NCBI GenBank assembly: GCA_028042835.1
Contig: JAOFOL010000021.1
Coordinates: 1 to 33,993, forward strand
Reading direction: 5' to 3'
DNA from: Opitutales bacterium
Lineage (GTDB): Bacteria > Verrucomicrobiota > Verrucomicrobiia > Opitutales > Seribacteraceae
DNA: 33,993 nt
Shown here: positions 16,331-25,600 of the stretch, one piece after another
Layout: each line of letters opens with the position of its first letter
How positions within the stretch are numbered: the stretch's first letter is position 1
Notes under the pieces: generated by a model
What the model saw: the letters and a program-made list of their open reading frames with translations, nothing else
The model's database searches: none
What the model was told of the DNA's origin: nothing
Position numbers and translations under genes: made by a program

Positions 16331-17299
16331 TTACCCAATGAGGTAGATGCTTAAAACAATCGCAGATAAAATTATTCTATAAACTACAAAAACCCCGAGT
16401 CCCCGACGACTTAAATAACTCACAAGCCAAAATACAGAAGCCGCGGCACATCCCCCAGCAACTAAGCACCCGAAAGCAATTGGCCCAAAAGTTAAATATT
16501 CATTCATAACCTTCCATTTAGTTAGGCTTTTGTAGAGTGCTGCTGCGGTAAGAGTAACTAGTCCAAGAAGGAAACTGAATTCAGCGGCATGCACCCGACT
16601 TAACCCGACCATATAGCCTCCAACAATGGTCATCATGGAACGGCTCGTTCCAGGCCACATTGCAAAACATTGAAGGAATCCGATAATTAACGACGAGCGA
16701 ATAGTTAAATCTTCAAGTGTTTTTTCTCCATGCGAGACAATTGAACTTTCTTGTATTTTCTTTCTTCTCTCAGCCCACCCCATAAAAACTGCCCCACCAA
16801 ACAATGCGATCGCAACGGGTAGCAGACCAAATAAATAACTTTCTATTACCTCATCCAAAAGCAAGCCCAGAAAAGCGGCAGGCAAAAAAGCGAAGAGTAT
16901 GTTGATCAATAGCCTCCTCCCCTTTGGATTGACACCTGCGATGCCAAGGATCATGGACCAGACCTGCAAACGATAAATCAGTGCTACAGCTAAAATGGCG
17001 CCCCCTTGAATTACAATCAAATAGGCATTAATCGCTTCCTCTTGTTTTTGAGAAGATTTTTCATTCTCGATAAGTTCATTTGCAATTATCAAATGTCCAG
17101 TTGAAGAAATTGGTAAAAATTCCGTGACTCCTTCAATAACACCATAAATTGCAGCGTCTAAATAATCCATTACTATTGGATCTTGTTCTTTTTGTGTCGA
17201 ACCCGAGGAATCTGAATCGTTAGCCCTCAGCGAGGAACAAGGATCCAAAATTAAACTAACAATAATTAAAAGTAAGAAAAAGGTTTGTCGAAAAGGCAT
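16331..17299 (-). CDS. uppP: Undecaprenyl-diphosphatase with signal-like N-terminal extension
   Basis: UppP/BacA recycles the C55 lipid carrier of peptidoglycan synthesis by removing a phosphate from undecaprenyl diphosphate. Core motifs are GVIEGVTEFLPISSTGHLII and PGTSRSMMTIVGGYMVGLSR, with the family's multiple membrane helices. The usual N terminus corresponds to the Met at 17170 (MDYLDAAIYG). Upstream in frame, from the ATG at 17299, lies a 43-residue extension with a hydrophobic stretch (FFLLLIIVSLIL) and a polar Ser/Asp-rich linker, resembling a signal peptide. An ATG at 17338 would run through the likely trpD promoter, so 17299 is preferred; 17170 remains possible. The gene lies 51 bp upstream of rpmF and may lead that operon. 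Confidence 0.93.
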   Translation of the reverse strand: MPFRQTFFLLLIIVSLILDPCSSLRANDSDSSGSTQKEQDPIVMDYLDAAIYGVIEGVTEFLPISSTGHLIIANELIENEKSSQKQEEAINAYLIVIQGGAILAVALIYRLQVWSMILGIAGVNPKGRRLLINILFAFLPAAFLGLLLDEVIESYLFGLLPVAIALFGGAVFMGWAERRKKIQESSIVSHGEKTLEDLTIRSSLIIGFLQCFAMWPGTSRSMMTIVGGYMVGLSRVHAAEFSFLLGLVTLTAAALYKSLTKWKVMNEYLTFGPIAFGCLVAGGCAAASVFWLVSYLSRRGLGVFVVYRIILSAIVLSIYLIG

Positions 17300-17319
17300 G
17301 AAAAGTTCTACAAGGTGTG

Positions 17320-17349
17320 TTGATATTAAGTACAGCAATATTTTATAGT
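17320..17349 (+). promoter_or_regulatory. Candidate sigma-70-type promoter for trpD
   Basis: TTGATA (17320-17325) and TATAGT (17344-17349) are each one base from the consensus hexamers, with an 18-bp spacer. Transcription would start near 17356, only about 8 bases before the trpD ATG, giving an almost leaderless message. It is the best-matching promoter noticed in the window, judged by eye only. Confidence 0.4.
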
Positions 17350-17363
17350 AAATTGTTAAATCA

Positions 17364-18425
17364 ATGAATGATCATAACCAACTTTCTTTTTCAACAAATC
17401 GAATAAAACTCGAACAAAACCTGAACGAGGATGAACTTGTCGCTTGCATAGGAGAAATAACCCAAGAATCTGTTTCTACAAATGACAAGAAAGACTTCCT
17501 GAAAGCACTTTCTCTAAAAGGAGAGACCGATGAAGAATTCTCAATTTTTATTCGTGAATTCAGGAAAATGTCTATTGACCCAGAGCTCGGAGACTACAGT
17601 AAAGAAGCGATAGACCTATGCGGAACGGGTGGAGACAAAGCTCATAGTTTTAATGTCTCAACTTTTGTATCATTCATAGTTGCAAGTGCGGGCGTGCCCG
17701 TCATCAAACATGGAAATAGATCCATTACATCGAAATGTGGAAGTGCTGACCTTATCGAAGGTATCGGCATACCAGTTAATGGACCGATAGAAAAAATTCG
17801 CGAAAGTATCAAAGCACTTAATTTCTGCTTCCTTTTTGCTCCTCAGTTTCATCCAGCGTTTAAACACATTGCACCCGTCAGAAAAGAGCTCGCAGCAGAA
17901 GGAGTTGTTACGGTGTTTAACTTGCTAGGACCAACAATTAATCCAGCAAAACCGTCGAACCAATTACTTGGCGTCTTTGATCCATTACATATGAAGAAAA
18001 TGGGTAATGCGCTAACTTCTAATAATGTTCATTCGGGAATAGTCGTTCATGGTAATCTACACAATTGTTCGATTTCCGGAGTAGATGAACTGACTAATTG
18101 CGGTGACAATAAAGTTTTTGGAATAGGCCAGATTCAAATGGACGCTATCGAAAACTGGTCACCTTCTAAATGGGGTTGCGAATACGGATCCTTCTCTGAC
18201 CTTAAAGGCGGAGACTTGACATATAATATTAGCGTGATGAATGCTCTGCTCGAAGGGACTGCTCCGAAATCCCTTCAAACTACCGTTCTATTAAATGCGT
18301 CAACTGCATTTTGGATCCAAGGTCGATGCTCTTCATTGGGCGAAGGAATGGAACTCGCAAAATCGCTCCTGATTGATGGTGTGGTCAAAAAGTGGCTAGA
18401 TAAAGTAAATCTTTTTTTTAAATAA
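17364..18425 (+). CDS. trpD: Anthranilate phosphoribosyltransferase
   Basis: Joins anthranilate to phosphoribosyl pyrophosphate, the second committed step of tryptophan synthesis. The 353-residue protein has an N-terminal helical domain, then the phosphoribosyl-binding CGTGGDKAHSFNVST (GTGGD at 87-91) and KHGNRSITSKCGSADLIE (from 115), and later NLLGPTINPA. All are diagnostic. Thymidine phosphorylase is excluded by these motifs. No other trp gene is next to it. It is divergent from uppP, and its TAA shares one base with the glmM ATG (TAATG), so the two are translationally coupled. Confidence 0.96.
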   Translation: MNDHNQLSFSTNRIKLEQNLNEDELVACIGEITQESVSTNDKKDFLKALSLKGETDEEFSIFIREFRKMSIDPELGDYSKEAIDLCGTGGDKAHSFNVSTFVSFIVASAGVPVIKHGNRSITSKCGSADLIEGIGIPVNGPIEKIRESIKALNFCFLFAPQFHPAFKHIAPVRKELAAEGVVTVFNLLGPTINPAKPSNQLLGVFDPLHMKKMGNALTSNNVHSGIVVHGNLHNCSISGVDELTNCGDNKVFGIGQIQMDAIENWSPSKWGCEYGSFSDLKGGDLTYNISVMNALLEGTAPKSLQTTVLLNASTAFWIQGRCSSLGEGMELAKSLLIDGVVKKWLDKVNLFFK

Positions 18426-19771
18426 TGGATAATTCTTTAAAATTTTTCGGCACCGACGGGATTCGTGGAAAATATGGGGATAAGATCATCAATGAAGACT
18501 TTGCCTATTCTTTTGGTATCGCTTGGGGGAAATACCTAGAAACGAAAAATTGTGATAAATCCCTTCCCGTTTTTTTAGCAAGGGATACAAGGCATTCAGG
18601 CAGGAAGCTACTACTAGCCTGCCAAACTGCGTTAAAAGAAAATGGCTTCTTTGCTCACAGTCTTGATATCCTACCTACCCCTGCCCTCGCGTTCACGGTA
18701 TGCAATGAAGGAGCACTTGGTGGAATAATGATAACTGCCTCTCATAACCCCCACTATGATAACGGGTTGAAAATAATCTCAAATAAAGGGGGTAAACTTG
18801 GGTTTTACGATGAGTCATTGATAGAGAGCTTTATCATTCCCTCAACACCAGATATTGATTATGCATCCCCTCAAAAGATTCATTCCGATAGACCGGCTTA
18901 CATAAACCGGTACATCGAAAATTTATCTCTTCATTTTGATCCTAAATTTCTTCTTGGATTAAACATTGTCGTCGATCTTGCCAATGGGGCTACCAAAGAA
19001 ATAACGCCAAGGGCACTTGAATGCTTTGGTGCAAATGTTATTCCTTTGAACCGAGGAGAGGGATTAATAAACGACCAGGTAGGTTCTGAGTATGTTGCAG
19101 GTCTATCCAAACATGTTGTAGAAGAAAAAGCAGATCTGGGGATAGCTCATGATGGAGACGGGGATAGAGTAGTATTTGTAGATAAATATGGTAATGAAAT
19201 TAATGGAGATAAAATACTTGGCATCTTGGCCATTCATGCCAGTAAGCAAGGTTTGCTGACCGAAAGTAAATTTGTTGCCACAGTACATAGTAACTCTGGA
19301 CTGGAATATGCTTTAAGAGATAAAGACATCTGCTTGTACCGATCAGATGTGGGCGATCGGAATGTTTTCTCCCTTATGGAAGAGACTAATAGTAATTGGG
19401 GAGGGGAATCTTCCGGTCATATTATTTGCTCGGATTATATGAACACTGGGGATGGTCTTTTTTCCGCACTTTCCGTTTTAAAGTGCATAAAAGAATCTCA
19501 ACAAGATCTTACAACTTTAAGTGATGAGATAACATTATGGCCTTCAAAATCATCGGGTATCCTCATAAAAAATAAGATTCCAATAAAAGAATTTAAAGAG
19601 CTCCATGAATATCTTCAATACATCAAAAAAGAATTAGCTGCAAATGCGAGAGTTCTTATCAGGTATTCAGGCACAGAACCCAAGCTGAGGGTTCTTGTGG
19701 AAGCACTTGATGCTAATTTGGCCGATAAAATTTTTGAAAAAGTACAAAAACTTGTAAAAAAACATATTTAG
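18425..19771 (+). CDS. glmM: Phosphoglucosamine mutase
   Basis: Converts glucosamine 6-phosphate to glucosamine 1-phosphate for UDP-GlcNAc, feeding peptidoglycan and lipopolysaccharide. The 448 residues have the GlmM start FFGTDGIRGKYGD, the phosphoserine loop TASHNPHYDNGLK (Ser106), the metal loop DGDGDRV (Asp243, 245, 247), GGESSGHII and the C-terminal phosphate-binding RYSGTEPKLRV. The order and spacing fit GlmM rather than PgmA. It is coupled to trpD by a one-base overlap and followed 51 bp later by a TPR gene. Confidence 0.96.
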   Translation: MDNSLKFFGTDGIRGKYGDKIINEDFAYSFGIAWGKYLETKNCDKSLPVFLARDTRHSGRKLLLACQTALKENGFFAHSLDILPTPALAFTVCNEGALGGIMITASHNPHYDNGLKIISNKGGKLGFYDESLIESFIIPSTPDIDYASPQKIHSDRPAYINRYIENLSLHFDPKFLLGLNIVVDLANGATKEITPRALECFGANVIPLNRGEGLINDQVGSEYVAGLSKHVVEEKADLGIAHDGDGDRVVFVDKYGNEINGDKILGILAIHASKQGLLTESKFVATVHSNSGLEYALRDKDICLYRSDVGDRNVFSLMEETNSNWGGESSGHIICSDYMNTGDGLFSALSVLKCIKESQQDLTTLSDEITLWPSKSSGILIKNKIPIKEFKELHEYLQYIKKELAANARVLIRYSGTEPKLRVLVEALDANLADKIFEKVQKLVKKHI

Positions 19772-19822
19772 ATTTTGTTCGCTTTTATGACTTAAGGTCT
19801 TATCCAAAAGAGTTTGCCCCCA

Positions 19823-21220
19823 ATGATCAAAGAAACAAATATCTCAGAGCTCGACCCTCGGCAAATTAGACAGTTAGAGGCTGCTGATAAAGCAATGACT
19901 TCTAACCCTAGTTATTCGCTTGAGATATATGCTGCGGTGCTGAAATTGACGCCCGGGTGCCTAGAATTACGAAAAAAACTTCGTATGCTTCAACTCCGAA
20001 TGGCACAAAATTCAACAAAAGGTCTATCAGGACTCCTTGGGAAAGTTACGGCGGCACCCTTTATGCTGAGAGGCAAAAACGATAAAGATCCCGCTCAGAC
20101 TTTATCAAAAGCAGAAGACTTGATCGAGAGGTCTGTGGGTAACGCCCTTGCTCATCAAATGCTTGCTGATGCAGCTAGAAACTTGGGAATGAAGCAGACT
20201 GCTGTGTTTGGTCTGGAAACAATTCGGCAAATTAATCCCAAAGATTTAAAAAATCTCAAACAGTTGGGTGATGCATATTTAGAAGTCGGGGATACTGAAA
20301 AAACAATCGCGATCGGGAACGAAATTCAAAAAATTAATCCCAATGATGGTGATGCTGAAGATTTGATGAAAAGAGCATCGGTTGCAGTTGCTATGAATAA
20401 AGGCAAATGGGAGGAGTCAGAAGATTTCCGCAACCAGCTTAAAGACGAGGCAGAAGCCCAATCCTTGGAGCAAGCATCCAAAACTGTCAATAACTCCAAA
20501 GGGCTTGAAGAACTAATCCGTCAGGCATATGCAAAATGGGAAGAAGAACCAGACAACCTCAATCATTACCGCCAATTAAGCGATTATTATCATCGTTATG
20601 GAGATCTTGAAAATGCAATTGCATGGATACAGGAAGCACGAAAGCAGGAGTCCGGAAAAGCGGATGTTTCTCTAGAAGAAAAAGAACGCAATTTAACTTT
20701 AGAATATTTCGATGATGTAATTGATCAATGGGAAAAGCAGTATCATCAAAATCCTAATGATTCGGGTATAAAATCGTCCTGGGAAGAAGCCATTAATAAT
20801 CGAAAGCTTTATCAAAAAAGTCAGTTGGAGTCTCTCGTTCAGAGGTACCCAAATGATTTCGGTTATCGTTATGAACTTGGAGTCCTGCTATTCGAGGAAG
20901 AAGATTATGAAACCTGCCTGGCGCATTTCCAATTAGCCCAGAAAAATGCAAAAGTTCGACTAGATGCAATTTTATACTTAGGCCGGGCTTACAGTCGAAA
21001 AAACTTTCACGACTTAGCAATTGAACAATTCAATCTTCTAAAAACTGAGATTCAAATCATGGATGAACGTAAAAAGGAAGCTATCTACGAATTAGGATGC
21101 TGTTATGAATCTATGAATAAGGGCGAAGAAGCAATGGAAGAATTTAAGCTTGTTTATTCTTCAGATATCTCTTTTCGAGATGTTGCTGACAAAATCAACG
21201 CCTTTTACAACAAAGGCTAG
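19823..21220 (+). CDS. Cytoplasmic TPR-repeat protein
   Basis: A 465-residue, highly charged helical protein without a signal peptide or membrane helix. Tetratricopeptide-like units are visible around [84 protein letters not shown] and [23 protein letters not shown], each with the small-residue/Tyr spacing of TPRs. The N-terminal 70 residues and the [21 protein letters not shown] segment are not recognised. The ATG at 19823 is preferred to a TTG three codons earlier. It follows glmM on the same strand and may be in its operon. It is probably a scaffold for protein contacts; partners are unknown. Confidence 0.75.
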   Translation: MIKETNISELDPRQIRQLEAADKAMTSNPSYSLEIYAAVLKLTPGCLELRKKLRMLQLRMAQNSTKGLSGLLGKVTAAPFMLRGKNDKDPAQTLSKAEDLIERSVGNALAHQMLADAARNLGMKQTAVFGLETIRQINPKDLKNLKQLGDAYLEVGDTEKTIAIGNEIQKINPNDGDAEDLMKRASVAVAMNKGKWEESEDFRNQLKDEAEAQSLEQASKTVNNSKGLEELIRQAYAKWEEEPDNLNHYRQLSDYYHRYGDLENAIAWIQEARKQESGKADVSLEEKERNLTLEYFDDVIDQWEKQYHQNPNDSGIKSSWEEAINNRKLYQKSQLESLVQRYPNDFGYRYELGVLLFEEEDYETCLAHFQLAQKNAKVRLDAILYLGRAYSRKNFHDLAIEQFNLLKTEIQIMDERKKEAIYELGCCYESMNKGEEAMEEFKLVYSSDISFRDVADKINAFYNKG

Positions 21221-21227
21221 ACAATAG

Positions 21228-21315
21228 TGGCGGAGAGGGAGGGATTCGAACCCCCGGTACCTTGCGGCACACCCGATTTCGAGTCGGGCACATTCGACCA
21301 CTCTGCCACCTCTCC
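21228..21315 (-). tRNA. tRNA-Ser (anticodon CGA)
   Basis: On the minus strand the 88 bases form a complete cloverleaf. The acceptor is GGAGAGG paired with CCTCTCC, a discriminator G, and an encoded CCA (21228-21230). The anticodon stem CCCGA/TCGGG carries the loop CTCGAAA, giving anticodon CGA that reads UCG. The T-arm holds GGTTCGAATCC. The long variable arm (GTGCCGCAAGGTAC region) is the type II arm of serine tRNAs. The gene lies between a TPR gene and a MORN lipoprotein gene, with no integrase or repeat of its 3' end nearby. Confidence 0.97.
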
Positions 21316-21461
21316 TCTGAGGAAAACTTTTCTAATTCACTTAAAGTTAGATGGCAAAAAGAATAATTTGAATTTTAATAATTAATTACTCTTTAATAAA
21401 ACATCGTAATCTTGAAATTTACACGCTTGCCCGAAGGCCAATTCTCATTTTTCATATAACT

Positions 21462-22289
21462 ATGAATCAAACTATTTTTAGTATCACCCCACTGCTGGGT
21501 TTATTCATGCTTGTATCCTGTAACTCTTCGAAAAAAGTTACCACTGTGGACTTTCATGACGGTTCCTATGCTGGTGAAGTAGATGGAAAAGGACTGAAGC
21601 ACGGAAAAGGGTCCTACAAATGGTTGGATGGATCTTATTATGAAGGTGATTTTGATAATGATCTCCGGCACGGCTCTGGTCATTTTAGATGGGCGAACGG
21701 TGAAACCTACAAGGGTGATTATCTTCAGGATAAAAGAACCGGGGAAGGAACTTACACTTGGCCGGATGGTTCAAGCTATCAAGGATCATTCTTAAACGGA
21801 AAAAGGCATGGAATCGGAATTTTCTACGCTGCGAATGGTGCAAATTATAATGGACAATGGTTTGATGACTTAAGGCATGGTAAAGGTGCATTAATCGATT
21901 CTGATGGCAGAATGGTTAAAGGAATTTGGCAAAATGGAAAACTCCTCACTAAACCTATCGCCTTGCCCAAACCTGCCAATAAGCCTGACATTTCTTTTGA
22001 TGCCACAGTCATAACAACTGCTCAAGAATCTGGTCCTGTTTCCGAAGCGGTAGCCTCCAAAACAAAAGTCACTCCCACCTTGATTGCAGAATCTGGCAGA
22101 ATTTCTGTTGAGGGAAGTAAGAATACTATCAAAAATTCCATTGATGCTAATCTAACTCCTTCAACCAAAGATATCCCAGCATTGCCTAAGAGTTCAGAAA
22201 TTAATTCCATCCAAGCCGAAGAAATGCAGAATGATGAGAATTCAATCCCCCCCCCCCGCTCCAACTTTCGCATCGATTACCCAAAGTAG
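21462..22289 (+). CDS. MORN-repeat lipoprotein, N-terminal part; frame broken at a C11 tract
   Basis: A predicted lipoprotein: MNQTIFSITPLLGLFMLVSC is a type II signal peptide with Cys20 in Leu-Val-Ser-Cys. Residues about 30-155 hold five or more classical MORN units of 23 residues, for example YYEGDFDNDLRHGSGHFRW, TYKGDYLQDKRTGEGTYTW and SYQGSFLNGKRHGIGIFY. A Ser/Thr/Lys/Ala-rich linker follows. At 22247-22257 the frame meets eleven cytosines. As given, it continues for only ten residues after the proline run and stops at TAG 22287-22289. With one C fewer it would join the next frame and give a 363-residue protein with a C-terminal MORN_2-like domain. Either the tract switches the gene on and off or the read has one extra C. 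Confidence 0.8.
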   Translation: MNQTIFSITPLLGLFMLVSCNSSKKVTTVDFHDGSYAGEVDGKGLKHGKGSYKWLDGSYYEGDFDNDLRHGSGHFRWANGETYKGDYLQDKRTGEGTYTWPDGSSYQGSFLNGKRHGIGIFYAANGANYNGQWFDDLRHGKGALIDSDGRMVKGIWQNGKLLTKPIALPKPANKPDISFDATVITTAQESGPVSEAVASKTKVTPTLIAESGRISVEGSKNTIKNSIDANLTPSTKDIPALPKSSEINSIQAEEMQNDENSIPPPRSNFRIDYPK

Positions 22290-22554
22290 TGATTGGACTG
22301 GAACAGTTGAGGAAGTGGAAGGTAGATTTGTGACAAAATTAATAGATGGAATCGACACAATTTTTGATCGTAGAACTAATTTACCCTACAATGGAAAAAT
22401 GGAGATTCTAGACGATAATGGCATGATCAGCGGCAAACTTCATTTGGTAAATGGTCGTATGAATGGAGAAGAACTCTACTATGAAAATGGCTTGGTAACC
22501 GAAAGAAATCTTTGGGAAAACGGTAAATTCGTAAGAAGTCTTAAAGCAAAGTAA
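22231..22554 (+). CDS. MORN lipoprotein, C-terminal part in shifted frame
   Basis: This frame is coding-like from about 22258. It reads APTFASITQSSDWTG and then units such as NLPYNGKMEILDDNGMISG and HLVNGRMNGEELYYENGLV, which are MORN_2/YwqK-like and resemble the other two MORN lipoproteins of the window. It ends at TAA 22554. Tandem ATGs at 22231 could start it, but there is no signal peptide, so independent function is unlikely. It is better read as the tail of the gene beginning at 21462, separated by the C11 tract. Confidence 0.65.
   Translation: MMRIQSPPPAPTFASITQSSDWTGTVEEVEGRFVTKLIDGIDTIFDRRTNLPYNGKMEILDDNGMISGKLHLVNGRMNGEELYYENGLVTERNLWENGKFVRSLKAK
22247..22257. repeat. C11 homopolymer inside the MORN lipoprotein gene
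   Basis: Eleven consecutive cytosines encode a proline run in the linker between the two MORN domains. Ten (or 7 or 13) would join the frames into one 363-residue protein. Eleven gives a stop at 22287. Nine or twelve gives a third frame with a stop about 70 bases on. It is by far the longest G or C run noticed in the window. Confidence 0.9.
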
Positions 22555-22634
22555 TGCTTTTAAAAAGTAATAGTAATACTAAAAATATCTACACAAATTT
22601 TCTTCATTATGTGAATAATACTGTGTTTCTTTTT

Positions 22635-22657
22635 CAACAACTTCGAATAAGTTGTTG
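22635..22657 (+). promoter_or_regulatory. Perfect 9-bp inverted repeat abutting the gcvP start
   Basis: CAACAACTT (22635-22643) and AAGTTGTTG (22649-22657) pair perfectly around CGAAT, ending two bases before the gcvP ATG at 22660. As RNA it would be a hairpin blocking the ribosome entry zone; as DNA it is a 23-bp dyad suited to a dimeric regulator. No glycine-riboswitch-like sequence is seen upstream. Confidence 0.5.
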
Positions 22658-22659
22658 GG

Positions 22660-25600
22660 ATGGATAATATCAATAAAGGTACATTTCAATCAACAGAAAT
22701 AAGTTTACCTAAAGTTGCGTTGCCTTATGACCCTGCCGAGTTTCCACGGGAAACTTCTAGGCACTATATAAGCGCAACTGAAAAAGATATAAATGATATG
22801 CTTTCGACGATCGGTTTAACTAACCTGAATCAATTATTTTCTCATATCAGTCCAAATCTACTCTTCCCGCAACCACTTCCATTACCTGTAGAAAAAGAAT
22901 ATTTCGAAGCTGCTGATTCGATTTTATCAATATCTCAACTATCAAGCGAAAAAATCTCGTTTATTGGCGACCAACTACCTACCTGGAAAACCGCAAATAT
23001 CGTTGATTTTGTTTCAAACTTAAGACAACTGACTACTTCTTACACTCCCTATCAACCTGAGAGAAGCCAAGGTACGCTTATTTCTCATTGGATATACCAG
23101 TGTGCCCTGTCTGCATTAACTGGATTCGAAGCAATCAACACCTCTCTTTACGATCGTTCATTTGCAATTTATGAGGCGATTACTTGTGCAATTAGAACGA
23201 GTAGGAAGCCCTCAAGAATTCTTTTGGCATCCTCACTCTTTCCACAGGATATTGAAGTCCTTGAAACGCTAAGTAAAGAGACTGATATAAAATTTGAATT
23301 TTTAGAAATAAACCCTGACACAGGTCGCTCTAACTACGAAAAACTAGCAAATTTCCAAACTGAAGACATTAATCAATTTGCTGGATTTGTTTTCCCTCAG
23401 GTTAACTCATTGGGCGTGCTTGAGGATGTAGACTTAATGACAGACTTTTGTGAGAATCACAAAATTCGCTCGATTGCTTGCGTTGATCCATTTCTGCTTG
23501 GTGATGGTGGACTCAAGCCACCTGTTGAATTTGGTAAATCAGGTGCAGATTTCATTGCTGGCGATGCCCAACACTTAGCCATCCCGCCAAACTTTGGTGG
23601 CCCCGGTCTTGGAATATTCGGTTGTAGGCATAATGATCAAAAAAAATCTGACCTTCGCAACACTCCCGGAAGATATATTGGGCAGGCCAAAGATATCAAT
23701 GGTCGTGATTGTCATGTCATGGTCTTATCAACCCGTGAGCAGCATATTAGAAAGGAAAAAGCCACATCAAATGTCTGCTCCAATCAAGCTTTCTTAGCTA
23801 CTCTTGCAGGGGCCAGCTTATTATCCCGTGGATCGAAAGGTATCGGCATATCAATAGAATTAGCCAACCGTAACCAACAACGGATAATTGATGAAATTAT
23901 CAAGTTGGACGGGGTTGATATTGCTTTCAACTCTCCTATTTCACCTACCGAGCTAGTCATTCGAGTAAACAAATCTCCCTCTATTCTGATTAATAATGCA
24001 AGATCAGCAGATTTACACCTTGGGATTGATGTAACTTCTCGGTGCCCCACCCCTGAGTCCGAATGGCTTATAAAGCTTTCCTTTTCCGACATTCATTCTT
24101 CAGATGATGTAAATAATTTAATCTCATTCTTCAAAGAGGAATTTTACTCCCAACCTGCCCCCTCCAACGAAAGGAATGTTTCCACTATCCCCGCTCATTA
24201 CTTGCGGAGTGAACCTGCTGGATTGTCATCTTTTTCAGATGATGAACTGAAAGTATATTACACGAAACTGGCAGAGCTCAATGTCTCGCCTGATGATGGT
24301 TGCTATCCTCTTGGTTCTTGCACTATGAAATACAACCCACTTCTCAACGATTGGGCTGCCGGACTAGATGGTTTCTCTAAAATTCATCCTCAATCACCAA
24401 TAGAGGACGCACAAGGCCCACTTAAAATTCTTCATGAAATTCAGGAATGGTTTAAGCAAATCACCGGATTACCAGGAGTAACGACACAACCGGTCGCTGG
24501 TGCCCAAGGCGAGCTAGTCGGGATTAAATTATTTCAAGCCTATCATCGGAATAACGGAGAAGAAAATCGTAAATATATTCTTATTCCTCGATCAGCACAC
24601 GGAACTAATTTTGCCACTGCGGCTATGGCGGGTTGCCCAGAAGGTATAATTTATCTTGAAGCAAATGATCAAGGTATGATCGACACAGATGATTTTCATA
24701 AGAAAATTCAGCAGTACGGCTCTAAACTATGCGGAGTGATGATAACCAACCCTAACACTTCTGGAATATTCGAAAACGATTTCAAACTCATTGCAGATCA
24801 AGTGCACCAAGCTGGTGGCCTTGTTTATATGGATGGTGCAAATATGAATGCAATCGCTGGTGTTATCGATCTTGGCGAATTAGGAGTGGATGCTGTACAC
24901 AACAATCTCCACAAAACATGGACCATCCCTCACGGTGGAGGTGGGCCAGGTGATGCGATTGTTGCAGTATCAGATAAACTAATTGATTTTCTTCCCGGCA
25001 AACAAATAGTTAAACTTCCAGATGATAGTTTTAGTGCAATAACTCCGAAGAAATCAATTGGATCATTTCACAGAAATTGGGGAAACTTTGGTCACAAAGT
25101 TCGTGCTTATTCTTACTTGATCCGTCTTGGCCACGAAGGAATACCAAGAATGTCTTCTATCGCTGTGTTATCTGCAAGGTATCTTTTCGAAAAACTGAGG
25201 ACTCGTTTTTCTACACTACCAGAGAAAGCAAATGAATCACCTCGTATGCACGAGTTCATACTGACTTTAAGCGACGATGATTTCTCCCATCTTGAAACAA
25301 ATGGAATCCCAAAAAACCAAGCAATTCCTCAAATCGGTAAACTCTTTCTTGATTTCGGTTTCCATGCTCCAACAGTTGCCTTTCCTGAGATTTTTGGCCT
25401 AATGATTGAACCAACCGAAAGTTATACCAAGCAGGAACTTGATAGGTTCATTGATGCGGTTTTTGCAATTAAAGATATAATAGAAGATTTTCCCTTTGTT
25501 TTAAAAAGTGCCCCTCACTTCACGCCGATTGATAAAGTAGATGAAGTCACTGCCAACAGAAAATTATCACTATACGAAAAATTAGATAAATTACCTTCGT

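Noticed and set aside
18412-18419. T8 run at the end of trpD as a slippage site
   Set aside because: It affects only the last residues and such T runs are expected by chance in AT-rich DNA; the TAATG coupling to glmM looks normal.
21228-21315. tRNA-Ser as an integration site of a mobile element
   Set aside because: No integrase, no second copy of the tRNA 3' end and no change in gene content on either side.
22555-22659. Glycine riboswitch upstream of gcvP
   Set aside because: The spacer is only about 105 bases and shows none of the tandem aptamer features; only a simple hairpin is present.
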